Source: Rhodobacter sp. Har01 (GTDB lineage: Bacteria; Pseudomonadota; Alphaproteobacteria; Rhodobacterales; Rhodobacteraceae). Taken from it: 64,000 nt of DNA. Of the stretch, positions 55,421 to 64,000 are shown piece by piece. Within the stretch, counting starts at the first letter, position 1. Each line of letters opens with the position of its first letter. The DNA is taken from assembly GCF_020564565.1 (NCBI RefSeq), contig NZ_JAJCTD010000001.1, positions 992,001-1,056,000 on the forward strand, in the 5' to 3' direction. The notes beneath the pieces were generated by a model that saw nothing but the letters and a program-made list of their open reading frames with translations, was not told where the DNA came from and searched no databases. The position numbers and the translations under genes are program-made.

Positions 55421-56145
55421 CGTTGCACCCCGCCGAATCGCCGCTCGCGGTTGCCAAAGCGCGCCAGGATCGCCTGCAGGTCGGCCGGCGCGAAATCCGG
55501 CCACAGCGTCTCGGTGAACTCGTATTCGGCATAGGCCGCCTGCCAGGGCAGGAAGTTCGACGTCCGCGTCTCGCCGCTGGTACGGATCACCAGGTCGGGG
55601 TCGGGCAGATCATGGGTGTCGAGCCGGGTCGAGAACGCCGCTTCGGTCAGGTCGGCGGGGTCGAACCTGCCCTCGGCGGCCTCCTGCGCCAGGCTGCGCA
55701 GGGCGCGGATGATCTCGTCCCGTCCGCCATAGTTGATCGCCACCGTCAGGTTCAGCCGGCGCAGATGTGCGGTGCGCGCCTCGATCCCGGACATCAGACG
55801 CTGCAATCTCGGCGCCAGACGGCTGCGGTCGCCGATGAACCGCATCCGGACACCTTCGGCGGCCATCGCATCGGCCTCGCGCTGGATGTAGCGGGCGAAG
55901 ATCGCCATCAGGCCCAGCACTTCCTCGGTCGAGCGTTTCCAGTTCTCGGTCGAGAAGGCATAAAGCGTCAGCCATTCGATCCCCAGGTCGGGGGCGGCGC
56001 GGACGATTTCCTTCACCCGCTCGGCGCCCTTGCGGTGGCCCACAAGGCGCGGCCAGCCGCGGTTGGTGGCCCAGCGGCCGTTGCCGTCCATGATGATCGC
56101 GACGTGGCCCGCGTGTCGTGCCTGTCGTAGCGTGTCCGCGGGCAT
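55417..56145 (-). CDS. uppS: Undecaprenyl diphosphate synthase
   Basis: A 242-residue cis-prenyltransferase that makes the C55 lipid carrier for peptidoglycan and polysaccharides. The catalytic Asp20 is in IIMDGNGRWA; further motifs GHRKGAERV, LYAFSTENWKR and the C-terminal RTSGETRTSNFLPWQAAYAE follow the family order. It lies 23 bases after frr and overlaps cdsA. Confidence 0.97.
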   Translation of the reverse strand: MPADTLRQARHAGHVAIIMDGNGRWATNRGWPRLVGHRKGAERVKEIVRAAPDLGIEWLTLYAFSTENWKRSTEEVLGLMAIFARYIQREADAMAAEGVRMRFIGDRSRLAPRLQRLMSGIEARTAHLRRLNLTVAINYGGRDEIIRALRSLAQEAAEGRFDPADLTEAAFSTRLDTHDLPDPDLVIRTSGETRTSNFLPWQAAYAEYEFTETLWPDFAPADLQAILARFGNRERRFGGVQR

Positions 56146-56168
56146 GGGCGCGGTCCTTTCCGGTCCGG

Positions 56169-56735
56169 TCAGACCTGCATGATCTCGTGCTGCTTGGCCT
56201 CAAGGGCCTGATCGACAAGCTTGATGTACTTGTCGGTCATCTCCTGCACCTCGTCCTCCCAGAACGAGGCATCGTCTTCGGAAAGGTGCTTGGACTTGGC
56301 CTTCTTGATCTGGTCCATGCCGTCGCGGCGCAGGTTGCGGATGGCGACGCGGGCGGTCTCGGCATAGTGGCCGGCGACCTTGGTCAGCTCGCGGCGACGC
56401 TCCTCGTTCAGCTCGGGGATCGGCAGCATGATGATGGTGCCGTTGAGCTGCGGGTTGATGCCCAGGCCGCTGTCGCGGATGGCCTTTTCCACCTTGGAGA
56501 CCATGCCCTTGTCCCAGACGTTGATGGTGACCATGCGCGGCTCGGGCACGTTGATGGTGCCCAGCTGGTTGATCGGCGTCGGCTGGCCATAGGCATCGAC
56601 ATGGATCGGCTCCAGCATGGACCCCGAGGCGCGGCCGGTGCGGAGCGAGGCGAATTCGGTGCGCAGCGCGGCCAGCGCCCCGTCCATCCGGCGCGTCAGG
56701 TCATCGGTGTCGAGCATGAACTCTTCGGTCGACAT
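56169..56735 (-). CDS. frr: Ribosome recycling factor
   Basis: A 188-residue RRF, which splits post-termination ribosomes with EF-G. Motifs: LRTGRAS near residue 31, [23 protein letters not shown] in the hinge domain and [20 protein letters not shown]. The frame starts at ATG 56735. The tandem hairpin element lies between it and pyrH, so frr may be transcribed both by read-through and from its own promoter in the 190-base gap. Confidence 0.97.
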   Translation of the reverse strand: MSTEEFMLDTDDLTRRMDGALAALRTEFASLRTGRASGSMLEPIHVDAYGQPTPINQLGTINVPEPRMVTINVWDKGMVSKVEKAIRDSGLGINPQLNGTIIMLPIPELNEERRRELTKVAGHYAETARVAIRNLRRDGMDQIKKAKSKHLSEDDASFWEDEVQEMTDKYIKLVDQALEAKQHEIMQV

Positions 56736-56857
56736 CTGGTCTTTCCCCGTCAGATCGCCCCGATCCGGGGCCCTGCGCCGATATATGACGAAAGCTGTGG
56801 GTGGTATAGAGGGGGAAGGTTAACCGCGTGTTCCCGTCGCAGGGAATCGGCGCAGAT

Positions 56858-56905
56858 CGGAATTCGAAGTCGAATTCCGTGCACGATTTCCGAAGTCGGA
56901 AATCG
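56858..56905 (-). terminator. Tandem double hairpin, element B
   Basis: Two perfect hairpins, 56858-56879 and 56884-56905, each with 9-bp arms around a four-base loop (AAGT on the plus strand), four bases apart, 22 bases after the pyrH stop. Layout and spacing match element A at 7627 although the stems differ. A likely terminator or RNA-processing site between pyrH and frr. Confidence 0.7.
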
Positions 56906-56927
56906 TCCGCCGCCGCCGCCGGGGCGC

Positions 56928-57662
56928 CTATCCGTCGACCCGCGTATAGGTGCCGTTGCCCGACAGGATGGTGCGGAATCCGCCGGGTTCGTCGAGGCTG
57001 AAGACGATGATCGGCAGCCGGTTGTCTCGGGCCAGCGCGATCGCGGTGGCATCCATCACGCCAAGGTGCTTTTCCAGCGCCTCGTCATAGCTGACGCGGT
57101 CGTAGCGCCTGGCGTCGGCGTGCTTCTTGGGGTCCTTGTCGTAGACGCCATCCACCTTGGTGCCCTTGAACACCGCCTCGCAGCCCATTTCCGATGCGCG
57201 CAGCGTGGCTGCGGTGTCGGTGGTGAAATAGGGGTTGCCGGTGCCGGCGGCAAAGATGCAGACGCGCTTCTTTTCCAGGTGGCGCACGGCGCGGCGGCGG
57301 ATGTAGGGCTCGCAGACCTGGTCCATCGGGATGGCGCTGATGACGCGCGTGAAGACCCCGATGGCTTCCAGCGCCGATTGCATGGCCAGCGCGTTCATCA
57401 CCGTGGCCAGCATTCCCATGTAGTCTGCCGTGGTGCGTTCCATTCCCTGGGCGGACCCTTGCAGCCCGCGGAAGATGTTGCCGCCACCGATCACCATGCA
57501 GACTTCCACCCCCATCTCATGGACCGCCTTCACCTCTTGCGCGATGCGGACGACGGTCGGCGGGTGCAGGCCATAGCCCTGGTTGCCCATCAGGGCCTCG
57601 CCCGAGATCTTGAGCATCACGCGGCCATACTTGACCCCCGGCTCGGCGGCTGGCTTCGACAT
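56928..57662 (-). CDS. pyrH: Uridylate kinase
   Basis: A 244-residue UMP kinase of the amino-acid-kinase fold. Motifs: [13 protein letters not shown] at the start, [11 protein letters not shown] (here [14 protein letters not shown] near residue 55) and [13 protein letters not shown]. First gene of the pyrH-frr-uppS-cdsA-dxr-rseP-bamA run; rpsB and tsf, often upstream, are not here. The ATG at 57662 is chosen; open codons upstream reach into the intergenic element. Confidence 0.96.
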   Translation of the reverse strand: MSKPAAEPGVKYGRVMLKISGEALMGNQGYGLHPPTVVRIAQEVKAVHEMGVEVCMVIGGGNIFRGLQGSAQGMERTTADYMGMLATVMNALAMQSALEAIGVFTRVISAIPMDQVCEPYIRRRAVRHLEKKRVCIFAAGTGNPYFTTDTAATLRASEMGCEAVFKGTKVDGVYDKDPKKHADARRYDRVSYDEALEKHLGVMDATAIALARDNRLPIIVFSLDEPGGFRTILSGNGTYTRVDG

Positions 57663-57750
57663 GGTTCCCCCGTATCTTGCTGTGCTCTTGGATCGCGCCG
57701 CAAAATGCTGGAAAATGCCGGCAGGTTCAACCTGTGACTTGCGGCGGCAG

Positions 57751-57803
57751 CCGGGGGCTTCGCGCCCCCGGACCCCCGCGGGGTATTTAGGCCAAGATGA
57801 AGC
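57751..57803 (+). repeat. Dispersed hairpin element, copy 3, overlapping the miaA start
   Basis: Hairpin CCGGGGG (57751-57757) with CCCCCGG (57765-57771), then ACCCCCGCGGGGTATTTAG and GCCAAGATGAAG. The ATG of this last block (57797) is the apparent start codon of miaA. The hairpin could also terminate read-through toward pyrH. Confidence 0.85.
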
Positions 57804-58678
57804 CCGGGACGTTGAAGGCGATTTCGCGTGAGGCACCGGTGTTGATCGCCGGGCCGACCGCCAGCGGGAAGTCGGCGCTGGCGCTGGCGCTGGCGGCGCG
57901 CGACGGGCGGATTGTGGTGAATGCCGATGCGCTGCAGGTCTATGCCAACTGGCGCATCCTGACGGCGCGGCCGTCGCCGGCCGACGAGGCGGCGGTGCCG
58001 CATGCCCTGTATGGCCATGTCGGGCGGGACGCGGCCTGGTCCGCCGGGCACTGGCTGCGCGAGGTGGCGCCGCTGTTGTCACGTCCGGTGGTCATCGTCG
58101 GCGGCACGGGGCTGTATTTCCTGGCGCTGACCGAGGGGCTGGCCGAGGTGCCGCCGATCCCCGCCGCGGTGCGCGCCGAGGCGGATGCGCTGCGGGCGGG
58201 CGACTTCGCGGCGATGCGGGCGGGGCTGGATGCCGCCACGGCGGCGCGGATCGACCTGCGCAACCCGGCCCGGGTGCAACGGGCCTGGGAGGTGTTGCAG
58301 GCAACCGGGCGCGGTCTGGCCGACTGGCAGGCCGGGACCGGCGCGCCGCTGCTGCCGCCCGGCCAGGCCGAGGCGCTGGTCCTGCAGGCCGAGGTGGGCT
58401 GGCTGGACGACCGCATCGCGGCCCGGTTCGATGCGATGATGGCCGCCGGCGCGTTGCACGAGGTGCGGGCCGAACTGCCGTTCTGGGATCCGGGCCGGCC
58501 CTCGTCGCAGGCCATCGGGGCGGCCGAGCTGGTGGCGCATCTGCGCGGCGAAGCCGGGCTGGACGCGGCGGTGGCGGCGGCAAAGCTGGCCAGCCGGCGC
58601 TATGCCAAACGCCAGCGCACCTGGTTCCGGTCGCGGATGCGCCAGGCTTCGGGCTGGCGGGCACTGTCGTTGCCCTGA
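57797..58678 (+). CDS. miaA: tRNA dimethylallyltransferase
   Basis: A 293-residue enzyme that adds the isopentenyl group to A37 of tRNAs reading UNN codons. The P-loop is GPTASGKS (19-26), followed by [13 protein letters not shown] and [14 protein letters not shown]. Length normal. The ATG at 57797 sits in the dispersed element and has only a weak ribosome binding site; a TTG 15 bases on ([13 protein letters not shown]) is an alternative start. Confidence 0.95.
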   Translation: MKPGTLKAISREAPVLIAGPTASGKSALALALAARDGRIVVNADALQVYANWRILTARPSPADEAAVPHALYGHVGRDAAWSAGHWLREVAPLLSRPVVIVGGTGLYFLALTEGLAEVPPIPAAVRAEADALRAGDFAAMRAGLDAATAARIDLRNPARVQRAWEVLQATGRGLADWQAGTGAPLLPPGQAEALVLQAEVGWLDDRIAARFDAMMAAGALHEVRAELPFWDPGRPSSQAIGAAELVAHLRGEAGLDAAVAAAKLASRRYAKRQRTWFRSRMRQASGWRALSLP

Positions 58679-58701
58679 GACCCGGGTCGGCGCCTTTCCG
58701 C

Positions 58702-58746
58702 CCATCCACAGGCTTATACACAGGTTTCCGCAACGACGGTGGATAA
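58702..58746 (+). promoter_or_regulatory. Cluster of DnaA-box-like sequences
   Basis: Three matches in 45 bases: CCATCCACA (58702-58710, 7 of 9), TTATACACA (58714-58722, fits TTATNCACA) and, inverted, GGTGGATAA (58738-58746, 8 of 9). They lie just after miaA and are followed by a T-rich stretch before the AraC-type gene. Could be DnaA-responsive control or chance. Confidence 0.35.
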
Positions 58747-58831
58747 CTTTTCCGCCTTGCCTTCTTTTTGCTTTGGTGTTCGACAATTGGCGGCATAACC
58801 TGAGGTTGTCCGTCAACGGAATTCCGGCCTG

Positions 58832-59629
58832 ATGCAAGAACTGACCGTGCCGTCCCAGCTGCGCCTCGTGGCCATCCCCCGGCTTGCCGCCGGCGGGCGC
58901 TGGAGGGTCGAGGCGATGCGCTCGCTCAGCGAGCCGTGCTTTCTGTGGTTCACCAAGGGCCAGGGCCGGATCACCTTGCAGGGCATGACCCGCGGCTACA
59001 CCGCCCACAATGCGATCTTCATCCCGCCCGGCGTGATGCACGGGTTCGAGGCCGGGCCGACGGTGTTCGGCACCGCGATCTTCTTCGGCCGCAAGTGCGA
59101 CGTGACCCTGCCGCAGGCGCCGCTGCACCTGCGCATCCGCGAAGTGCATGCCCAGCAGGAGTTGAACGTCCTGCTGGATTCGATCGGGCGCGAGATGGAT
59201 GCCGATACCCCGGCGCATGACCGCGCCACCCGGCACTACCTGGGCCTGCTGGGTGTCTGGCTGGAGCGCCAGGCGAAGAAATCCGAATCAGAGGCGCCGA
59301 AGCCCGACGCCACCCGCCGGCTGGTCGCCCGCTACACCGCGCTTTTGGAACGCGACTTCCGTTCGGGCATGGGGGTGGCAGAGTTTGCCGCCGCGCTGGG
59401 GGTGACGCCGACCCACCTGACGCGCTGCTGCAAGGCCGCCTGCGGCCGCCCCGCCAGTGCGCTGCTGCAGGACCGCCGCATCTTCGAGGCGCGCAGACTG
59501 CTGGCCGAAACCCGCATTCCGGTGGGCCGCATCGCCGAAAGCCTGGGGTTCAACTCGGCCGCCTATTTCACCCGCGCCTTCCAGCACCTGACCGGCAAGT
59601 CTCCCACCGCCTTCCGCCGCGCCTGCTGA
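58832..59629 (+). CDS. AraC-family transcriptional regulator
   Basis: A 265-residue regulator. The N-terminal cupin-like sensor domain (about 1-100) contains FIPPGVMHGFEAG; the C-terminal two helix-turn-helix units (about 165-265) include VAEFAAALGVTPTHLTRCCK and RIAESLGFNSAAYFTRAFQ with the usual TGKSPTAFRR end. It precedes and is co-oriented with a peptide-type ABC transporter, so it probably controls that operon. Inducer unknown. Confidence 0.9.
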   Translation: MQELTVPSQLRLVAIPRLAAGGRWRVEAMRSLSEPCFLWFTKGQGRITLQGMTRGYTAHNAIFIPPGVMHGFEAGPTVFGTAIFFGRKCDVTLPQAPLHLRIREVHAQQELNVLLDSIGREMDADTPAHDRATRHYLGLLGVWLERQAKKSESEAPKPDATRRLVARYTALLERDFRSGMGVAEFAAALGVTPTHLTRCCKAACGRPASALLQDRRIFEARRLLAETRIPVGRIAESLGFNSAAYFTRAFQHLTGKSPTAFRRAC

Positions 59630-59875
59630 CCCCCGCCCGCCGCGACCCGACCTGTTCCCGCCCGCACACGCCGCGCCGGTGTCGCGAATGCGTTGTCAGG
59701 CGTCTTTTACGGGCGTTGACGCAACGGCGAAAAACATGCGCAATGGCATTCGGAGGGGGAGAAGCGCCGGGCGGCATCAAGACCGCACCTGCAAAGGGGA
59801 AACCGGCCTGCGGCCTTTCGCATTTCGACGGCCGTTCCGGCCGCGGACAACGACGCCTGACAGGGAGAAAATGGA

Positions 59876-61573
59876 ATGAAAGACACAGTTTCGGCCGAGA
59901 CGTTGCATCCGGCCGCGCAGATGTATGCCCAGGAGGTGCGCGCCGGTCAGTTGAGCCGCCGCGAATTCCTGACCCGTGCCACCGCGCTGGGCCTGGCAGC
60001 CCCCGCCGCCTATGGCCTGCTGGGCCTGGACGCCCCCGCCTTCGCGCAGGATGCCCCGGTCGCCGGCGGCACGCTGCGGATGTCGATGGAGCTGAAGGCG
60101 CTCAAGGACCCGCGCACCGCCGACTGGAGCCAGATCGCCAACTACACCCGCGGCTGGCTGGAATACCTGGTCGAATACAACAACGACGGCTCGATCCGCG
60201 GCATGCTGCTGGAAGGCTGGGAAGCCAATGCCGACGCCACCGAATACACGCTCAAGGTGCGCCCCGGCGTGAAATGGTCGAACGGCGACGACTTCACCGC
60301 CGATGACGTGGTGGCCAACATCCTGCGCTGGTGCGACGGGCGGGTGCCCGGCAACTCGATGTCGGGCCGGATGTCGGCGCTGTGCGACGAGATCACCGAG
60401 ACCCAGCCCGACCCCGCCGACGCCACCAAGACGGTCGAGGTCAAGATCCTGCAGCCGCGCGAAGGCGCGGTGACGGCAGTGGACGCCGGCAGCGTCCTGC
60501 TCAAACTGAAGGCCCCCGACATCACCATCATCGCCGGCATGGCCGACTATCCGGCCGCCGTGGTGCACAAATCCTATGACAACGGCGATCCGATGACGAC
60601 GCCGGGCACCGGCCCCTTCAAGCCCGAAACCTTCGAAGTCGGGGTCAAGGCGGTGCTGGTGAAATCCGACCAGCCCTGGTGGGGCACCGCGGTCTATGGC
60701 GGGCCCTGGCTGGACCGCGTCGAATACATCGACCTCGGCACCGACCCCTCGGCCGAAGTCAACGCCGCCGCCTCGGGCGAGATCGACGCCACCTACCAGT
60801 CGACCGGTGACTTCATCGGCCAGCTTGACGGGCTGGGCTGGATGAAGACCGAAGCCGTCACCTCGGCCACCCTTGCGGTGCGCTTCAACCAGCTGGCCGA
60901 GGAATACAAGGACGTCAACGTCCGCAAGGCCCTGGTGCAATGCGTCGACAACGCGGTGGTGCTTGAGCTTGGCTATTCCGGCCTTGGCACCGTGGCGGAA
61001 AACCACCACGTCTGCCCGATCCACCCGGAATACTTCGCGCTGCCGCCGCTGGTGGTGGACCCCGCCGCCGGCAAGGCCGCCATCGCCGCCGCCGGAATGG
61101 CCGACCACGAGTTCGAGCTGATCTCGCTGGACGACGCCTGGCAGGCCGCCACCTGCGACGCCGTCGCCGCCCAGATCCGCGACGCCGGCATCAACATCAA
61201 GCGCACCGTGCTGCCCGGCTCGACCTTCTGGAACGACTGGACCAAGTTCCCCTTCAGCGCCACCGAATGGAACATGCGCCCGCTGGGCGTGCAGGTTCTG
61301 GCGCTGGCCTATCGGACGGGCGAGGCCTGGAACGAAAGCGCCTTCTCCAACGCCGAGTTCGATGAACTGCTGGGCAAGGCCATGTCGGTTGCCGACGCGG
61401 CCGAGCGGTCCAAGCTGATGGAGCGGGTCGAGCAGATCATGCAGGAACAGGGCGTGATGGTGCAGTCCTACTGGCGCTCGCTCTACCGCCACGCCGATGC
61501 CAAGGTGAAGGATTGCGACATGCATGCCACCTTCGAGCATCATCACTACAAGTGGTGGATGGCCGCCGCCTGA
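59876..61573 (+). CDS. ABC transporter substrate-binding protein, dipeptide/oligopeptide family
   Basis: A 565-residue SBP_bac_5 protein. The N-terminus has a twin-arginine-like motif (SRREFLTRA, about 27-35) and a long hydrophobic segment to AFAQ (about residue 57), so a late-cleaved Tat-type signal. The core shows the family motifs [22 protein letters not shown] and GTGPFKP. The C-terminus is rich in His ([12 protein letters not shown]), unusual and perhaps metal-related. GGGAG lies upstream. First gene of the transporter operon; ligand unknown. Confidence 0.92.
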   Translation: MKDTVSAETLHPAAQMYAQEVRAGQLSRREFLTRATALGLAAPAAYGLLGLDAPAFAQDAPVAGGTLRMSMELKALKDPRTADWSQIANYTRGWLEYLVEYNNDGSIRGMLLEGWEANADATEYTLKVRPGVKWSNGDDFTADDVVANILRWCDGRVPGNSMSGRMSALCDEITETQPDPADATKTVEVKILQPREGAVTAVDAGSVLLKLKAPDITIIAGMADYPAAVVHKSYDNGDPMTTPGTGPFKPETFEVGVKAVLVKSDQPWWGTAVYGGPWLDRVEYIDLGTDPSAEVNAAASGEIDATYQSTGDFIGQLDGLGWMKTEAVTSATLAVRFNQLAEEYKDVNVRKALVQCVDNAVVLELGYSGLGTVAENHHVCPIHPEYFALPPLVVDPAAGKAAIAAAGMADHEFELISLDDAWQAATCDAVAAQIRDAGINIKRTVLPGSTFWNDWTKFPFSATEWNMRPLGVQVLALAYRTGEAWNESAFSNAEFDELLGKAMSVADAAERSKLMERVEQIMQEQGVMVQSYWRSLYRHADAKVKDCDMHATFEHHHYKWWMAAA

Positions 61574-61595
61574 TCGGGCGCGCGATCTGAACAGC

Positions 61596-61622
61596 CGGGG
61601 GAGAGGCACCGCCCCTCCCCCG
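61596..61622 (+). terminator. Intercistronic stem-loop
   Basis: Arms 61596-61603 and 61615-61622 (8 bp), continued by GGC/GCC past one mismatch, loop ACC, in the 110-base gap between the binding-protein gene and the first permease gene. Such hairpins commonly raise the level of binding-protein mRNA over permease mRNA. Confidence 0.6.
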
Positions 61623-61683
61623 ACCCTTCCCTGTTCCCGTCTCGGCCCCGCCCGCCCTTGCGCGCCAAGGGAAAGGAGATGCC

Positions 61684-62772
61684 ATGCTCGCCTTCGTCCT
61701 GCGCCGCCTGGGCGTGATGCTGCTGACGGCGCTTGCGCTGACCTTCATCGTCTTTGCGCTGACCAACCTGCAGCCCAACCTGGAAAAGCTGGCCAAGTCC
61801 GAGGCCTCGGTCCGGATGAGCGACGATGCCGTGCGCGCCTGGCTGTCCGAGAACGGCTATTCCGGCACGATGATCTCGCGCTATGGCCAATGGCTGGGGG
61901 TGCTGCCGGGCTGGACCGGGGCCACCGCCGACGGCACCGCCACCGGGCGCTGCGTCGAGAGGGGCGTCGCGGCCGAGGCGACACCCCGCTTCTGCGGCAT
62001 CCTGCAAGGCGACTGGGGCCAGTCCACCGTGTTCAAGAAACCGGTGCTGGACATGCTGGGCCGCGCCTTGGGCCATACCGGCTGGCTGATGCTGGCGGTG
62101 ATGCTGGTCATGGTGCCGACCGCCCTCTTGATCGGCGTGCTGGCCGGCATGCGCGAAGGATCAAAGACCGACCGTGTGCTGTCCACCGCCGCCATCGCCA
62201 CCACCGCCACGCCGGAATACGTCTCGGGCGTGATCTTCATCGCGCTCTTTGCCAGCGCCACCGCCGGCATCTCTCCGCTTCTGGTCGAATGGGGCTGGCT
62301 GACCGGCCGCAAGACACTGTTCCAGGGCACCGCGACCAGCGCCATGGACGACATCACCTTCTGGAACTTCGCCCTGCCGGTGATGACCATCGCGCTTTAC
62401 GGCATCGGCTACATCGCCCGGATGACCCGGGCCTCGATGACCGAGGTGATGACCCAGCAATACATCCGCACCGCGCGGCTGAAAGGCGTCGGCTTCGGCC
62501 AGGTGGTGATGAAACACGCCCTGCGCAACGCCCTGATCGCCCCCTTCACGGTGATCATGCTGCAGTTTCCCTGGCTGCTGAACGGCGTGGTCATCGTTGA
62601 GACCCTCTTCAACTACAAGGGCTTCGGCTGGACGCTGGTGCAGGCCGCCGGCAACAACGACATCGACATGCTGCTGGCCTGTTCGGTGGTCGCGGTCTTC
62701 GTCGTCCTCTTGACCCAGCTGATCTCGGACATCGGCTATGTCTTCCTCAACCCCCGCATCCGGCTAAGCTGA
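61684..62772 (+). CDS. ABC transporter permease, DppB-type
   Basis: A 362-residue permease with six spans. The N-terminus MLAFVLRRLGVMLLTALALTFIVF is the typical DppB/OppB first helix, and the EAA-like cytoplasmic loop is EVMTQQYIRTARLKGVG...KHALRNALI. The periplasmic loop between the first two spans is long (about 75 residues). Partner of the next gene; it works with the binding protein above and ATPases expected beyond the right edge. Confidence 0.93.
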   Translation: MLAFVLRRLGVMLLTALALTFIVFALTNLQPNLEKLAKSEASVRMSDDAVRAWLSENGYSGTMISRYGQWLGVLPGWTGATADGTATGRCVERGVAAEATPRFCGILQGDWGQSTVFKKPVLDMLGRALGHTGWLMLAVMLVMVPTALLIGVLAGMREGSKTDRVLSTAAIATTATPEYVSGVIFIALFASATAGISPLLVEWGWLTGRKTLFQGTATSAMDDITFWNFALPVMTIALYGIGYIARMTRASMTEVMTQQYIRTARLKGVGFGQVVMKHALRNALIAPFTVIMLQFPWLLNGVVIVETLFNYKGFGWTLVQAAGNNDIDMLLACSVVAVFVVLLTQLISDIGYVFLNPRIRLS

Positions 62773-62782
62773 GGAGACCGCG

Positions 62783-63946
62783 ATGGAACCGCTTTCCTGG
62801 GGCGCCATCTTCGCCAAGGCCGCGATGCAGTTCTGGCCGGTCTGGGCGGCGATGCTGGTCACCTTCTTTCTCTCGACCGCGCTCAAGCGCCGGCTGGGGC
62901 TCTATGGCAAGCTGTTCGATTCCACCGTGGGAATGTTCGGCTTCGGCATCGTCACCTTCTGGGTCTTCACCGCCGTCTTTGCCGACCAGATCATCACCCA
63001 CGACCCGCTAGCGCAGCTGTCGGGCATGAAGAACGCCCTGCCCGGCATGGCCGTGAAGTCCCCGGCCGAAGGTGGCTATCCCTTCTACCTCTTCGGCGGC
63101 GACAGCCTGGCCCGCGACGTGTTTTCCCGCATGGTGATGGGGGCGCGCGACGTGCTCAAGATCGCCCCCGCCGCCACCGTCTTCGCCTTCATGGTGGGCG
63201 TGACGCTGGGCCTGCCGGCGGGCTACTTCGGCGGCAAGCTGGATACCTTCCTCAGCTTTCTGGCCAACCTCGTCCTCGCCTTCCCGGTGATCCTGCTGTT
63301 CTACCTCCTGGTGACGCCCGAGATCGTGCAGACCGGCATCCCGGTGATCTTCGCGGCCATCCTCTTCGTCTTTCCGATCGTGTTCTTCACCATCCTGTTC
63401 AACTCGCGCTTCCACATGAACCCGGCCAAGCGCAACCTCTACGTCGGCCTGACCCTCGCCCTCGGCCTCTGGGCCTACTCGGGCCTGGCCTTCAACGCCG
63501 ATCCGGTGGGCCTCTTCTCGATGGACCCGAACCTCCTCAACGTCTTCGTCTCGGTGGTCTTCGTGAACTCGCCCGGCGTCTTCCGCATCGTCCGCGGTCT
63601 GGTGATGGACATCAAGGCCCGCGACTACGTCGCCGCCGGCCAGACCCGCGGCGAAAGTTCGTGGTACATCATGCTGTGGGAAATCCTTCCCAACGCCCGT
63701 GGGCCGCTGATCGTCGATTTCTGCCTGCGCATCGGCTACACCACCATCCTTCTGGGCACGCTGGGCTTCTTCGGCCTCGGCGTCAGCCCCGAATCCCCCG
63801 ACTGGGGCTCGACCATCGACGACGGCCGCAAACTGCTCGCCATCTTCCCCCACGCCGCCGTCGTCCCCGCCCTCGCCCTGATGAGCCTGGTCCTCGGCCT
63901 CAACCTCCTCGCCGACGGGTTGCGCGAAGAAAGCCTGAAGGACTGA
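62783..63946 (+). CDS. ABC transporter permease, DppC-type
   Basis: A 387-residue permease. Unlike usual DppC proteins (about 300 residues) it has extra hydrophobic segments at the N-terminus (two, residues 1-75) and an insertion in the middle (about 195-260) before the EAA loop KARDYVAAGQTRGESSWYIML...NARGPLIV. It starts ten bases after the DppB-type gene with GAGGAG upstream. The longer form is seen in some alphaproteobacterial peptide transporters, from memory. Confidence 0.9.
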   Translation: MEPLSWGAIFAKAAMQFWPVWAAMLVTFFLSTALKRRLGLYGKLFDSTVGMFGFGIVTFWVFTAVFADQIITHDPLAQLSGMKNALPGMAVKSPAEGGYPFYLFGGDSLARDVFSRMVMGARDVLKIAPAATVFAFMVGVTLGLPAGYFGGKLDTFLSFLANLVLAFPVILLFYLLVTPEIVQTGIPVIFAAILFVFPIVFFTILFNSRFHMNPAKRNLYVGLTLALGLWAYSGLAFNADPVGLFSMDPNLLNVFVSVVFVNSPGVFRIVRGLVMDIKARDYVAAGQTRGESSWYIMLWEILPNARGPLIVDFCLRIGYTTILLGTLGFFGLGVSPESPDWGSTIDDGRKLLAIFPHAAVVPALALMSLVLGLNLLADGLREESLKD

Positions 63947-63963
63947 CCCCATGCCGCCTGCTG

Positions 63964-64000
63964 CTTTCATCTGTCCCTAAATATCCCGGGGGTCCGGGGG
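63964..64000 (-). repeat. Dispersed hairpin element, copy 4, cut by the window edge
   Basis: On the minus strand it reads CCCCCGGACCCCCGGGATAT, then TTAGGGACAGATGAAAG, matching the right half of copies 1 and 3. It runs off the right edge, so the first hairpin arm is not visible. It lies 17 bases after the stop of the DppC-type gene. Confidence 0.75.

Noticed and set aside
58682..58831. Possible replication origin from the DnaA-box-like cluster
   Set aside because: Only three imperfect boxes, no repeat array, and no usual origin neighbours (dnaA, parAB, hemE) in the window; reported only as a DnaA-site cluster.

Overview
The window is a chromosomal stretch of a G+C-rich alphaproteobacterium, most likely a member of the Rhodobacteraceae (Rhodobacter/Paracoccus relatives; the genus cannot be fixed by reading). 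Three things support this: a CtrA-SciP pair, the order yajC-secD-secF-ccmABCDG and pyrH-frr-uppS-cdsA-dxr-rseP-bamA-skp-fabZ-lpxA-lpxI-lpxB, and a hairpin-containing intergenic element I know as common in this family. The content is almost entirely core genes. I saw no tRNA, rRNA, insertion sequence, prophage or CRISPR array, and no gene-free stretch longer than 300 bases.

Layout. 1-4291: the tail of a lipid A acyltransferase, a DUF1223 protein, aconitase and a 42-residue membrane peptide. 4327-11028 (minus): protein export (yajC, secD, secF), a Mth938-like protein, then cytochrome c maturation (ccmA-B-C-D-G). 11220-13246: serS and a TspO-like membrane protein. 13248-16835 (minus): a YfgM-like TPR protein, bamB and der. 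16988-18906 (minus): a TakP-like TRAP binding protein and a glutathione S-transferase. 19174-23927: acetolactate synthase ilvB, preceded by a leader peptide and attenuator, and ilvN, separated by a minus-strand EF-hand gene. 24728-28013 (minus): ccmF, ccmH and a PaaG-like hydratase. 28188-30216: arginase and a KamA-like radical SAM enzyme.

30365-37766: gyrA, small hypotheticals, trmFO, gluQ, hisI (minus) and an IscU-like scaffold. 37901-43500 (minus): a 38-residue membrane peptide, recG, ligA, ctrA and sciP. 43639-45301: mnmA and a hypothetical. 45321-57662 (minus): one long envelope and isoprenoid operon from pyrH to lpxB, many of its genes joined by 1-4 base overlaps. 57797-63946: miaA, an AraC regulator and an oligopeptide-type ABC transporter; the ATPase genes would lie beyond the right end.

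Functional themes. Cytochrome c maturation is split into two loci (ccmABCDG and ccmFH), with ccmE and ccmI outside the window. Outer-membrane biogenesis is covered by bamA, bamB, a Skp-like chaperone, the lipid A genes and undecaprenyl diphosphate synthesis. Cell-cycle control is represented by ctrA and sciP, each with a candidate CtrA box upstream, plus an exact-consensus box before an unknown exported protein at 33529.

No wholly new multi-gene system was found. The most interesting items are the ilvB attenuator, the CtrA boxes, two tandem double-hairpin elements, a dispersed intergenic element that supplies the miaA start codon, three small membrane peptides and the EF-hand protein lying between ilvB and ilvN.
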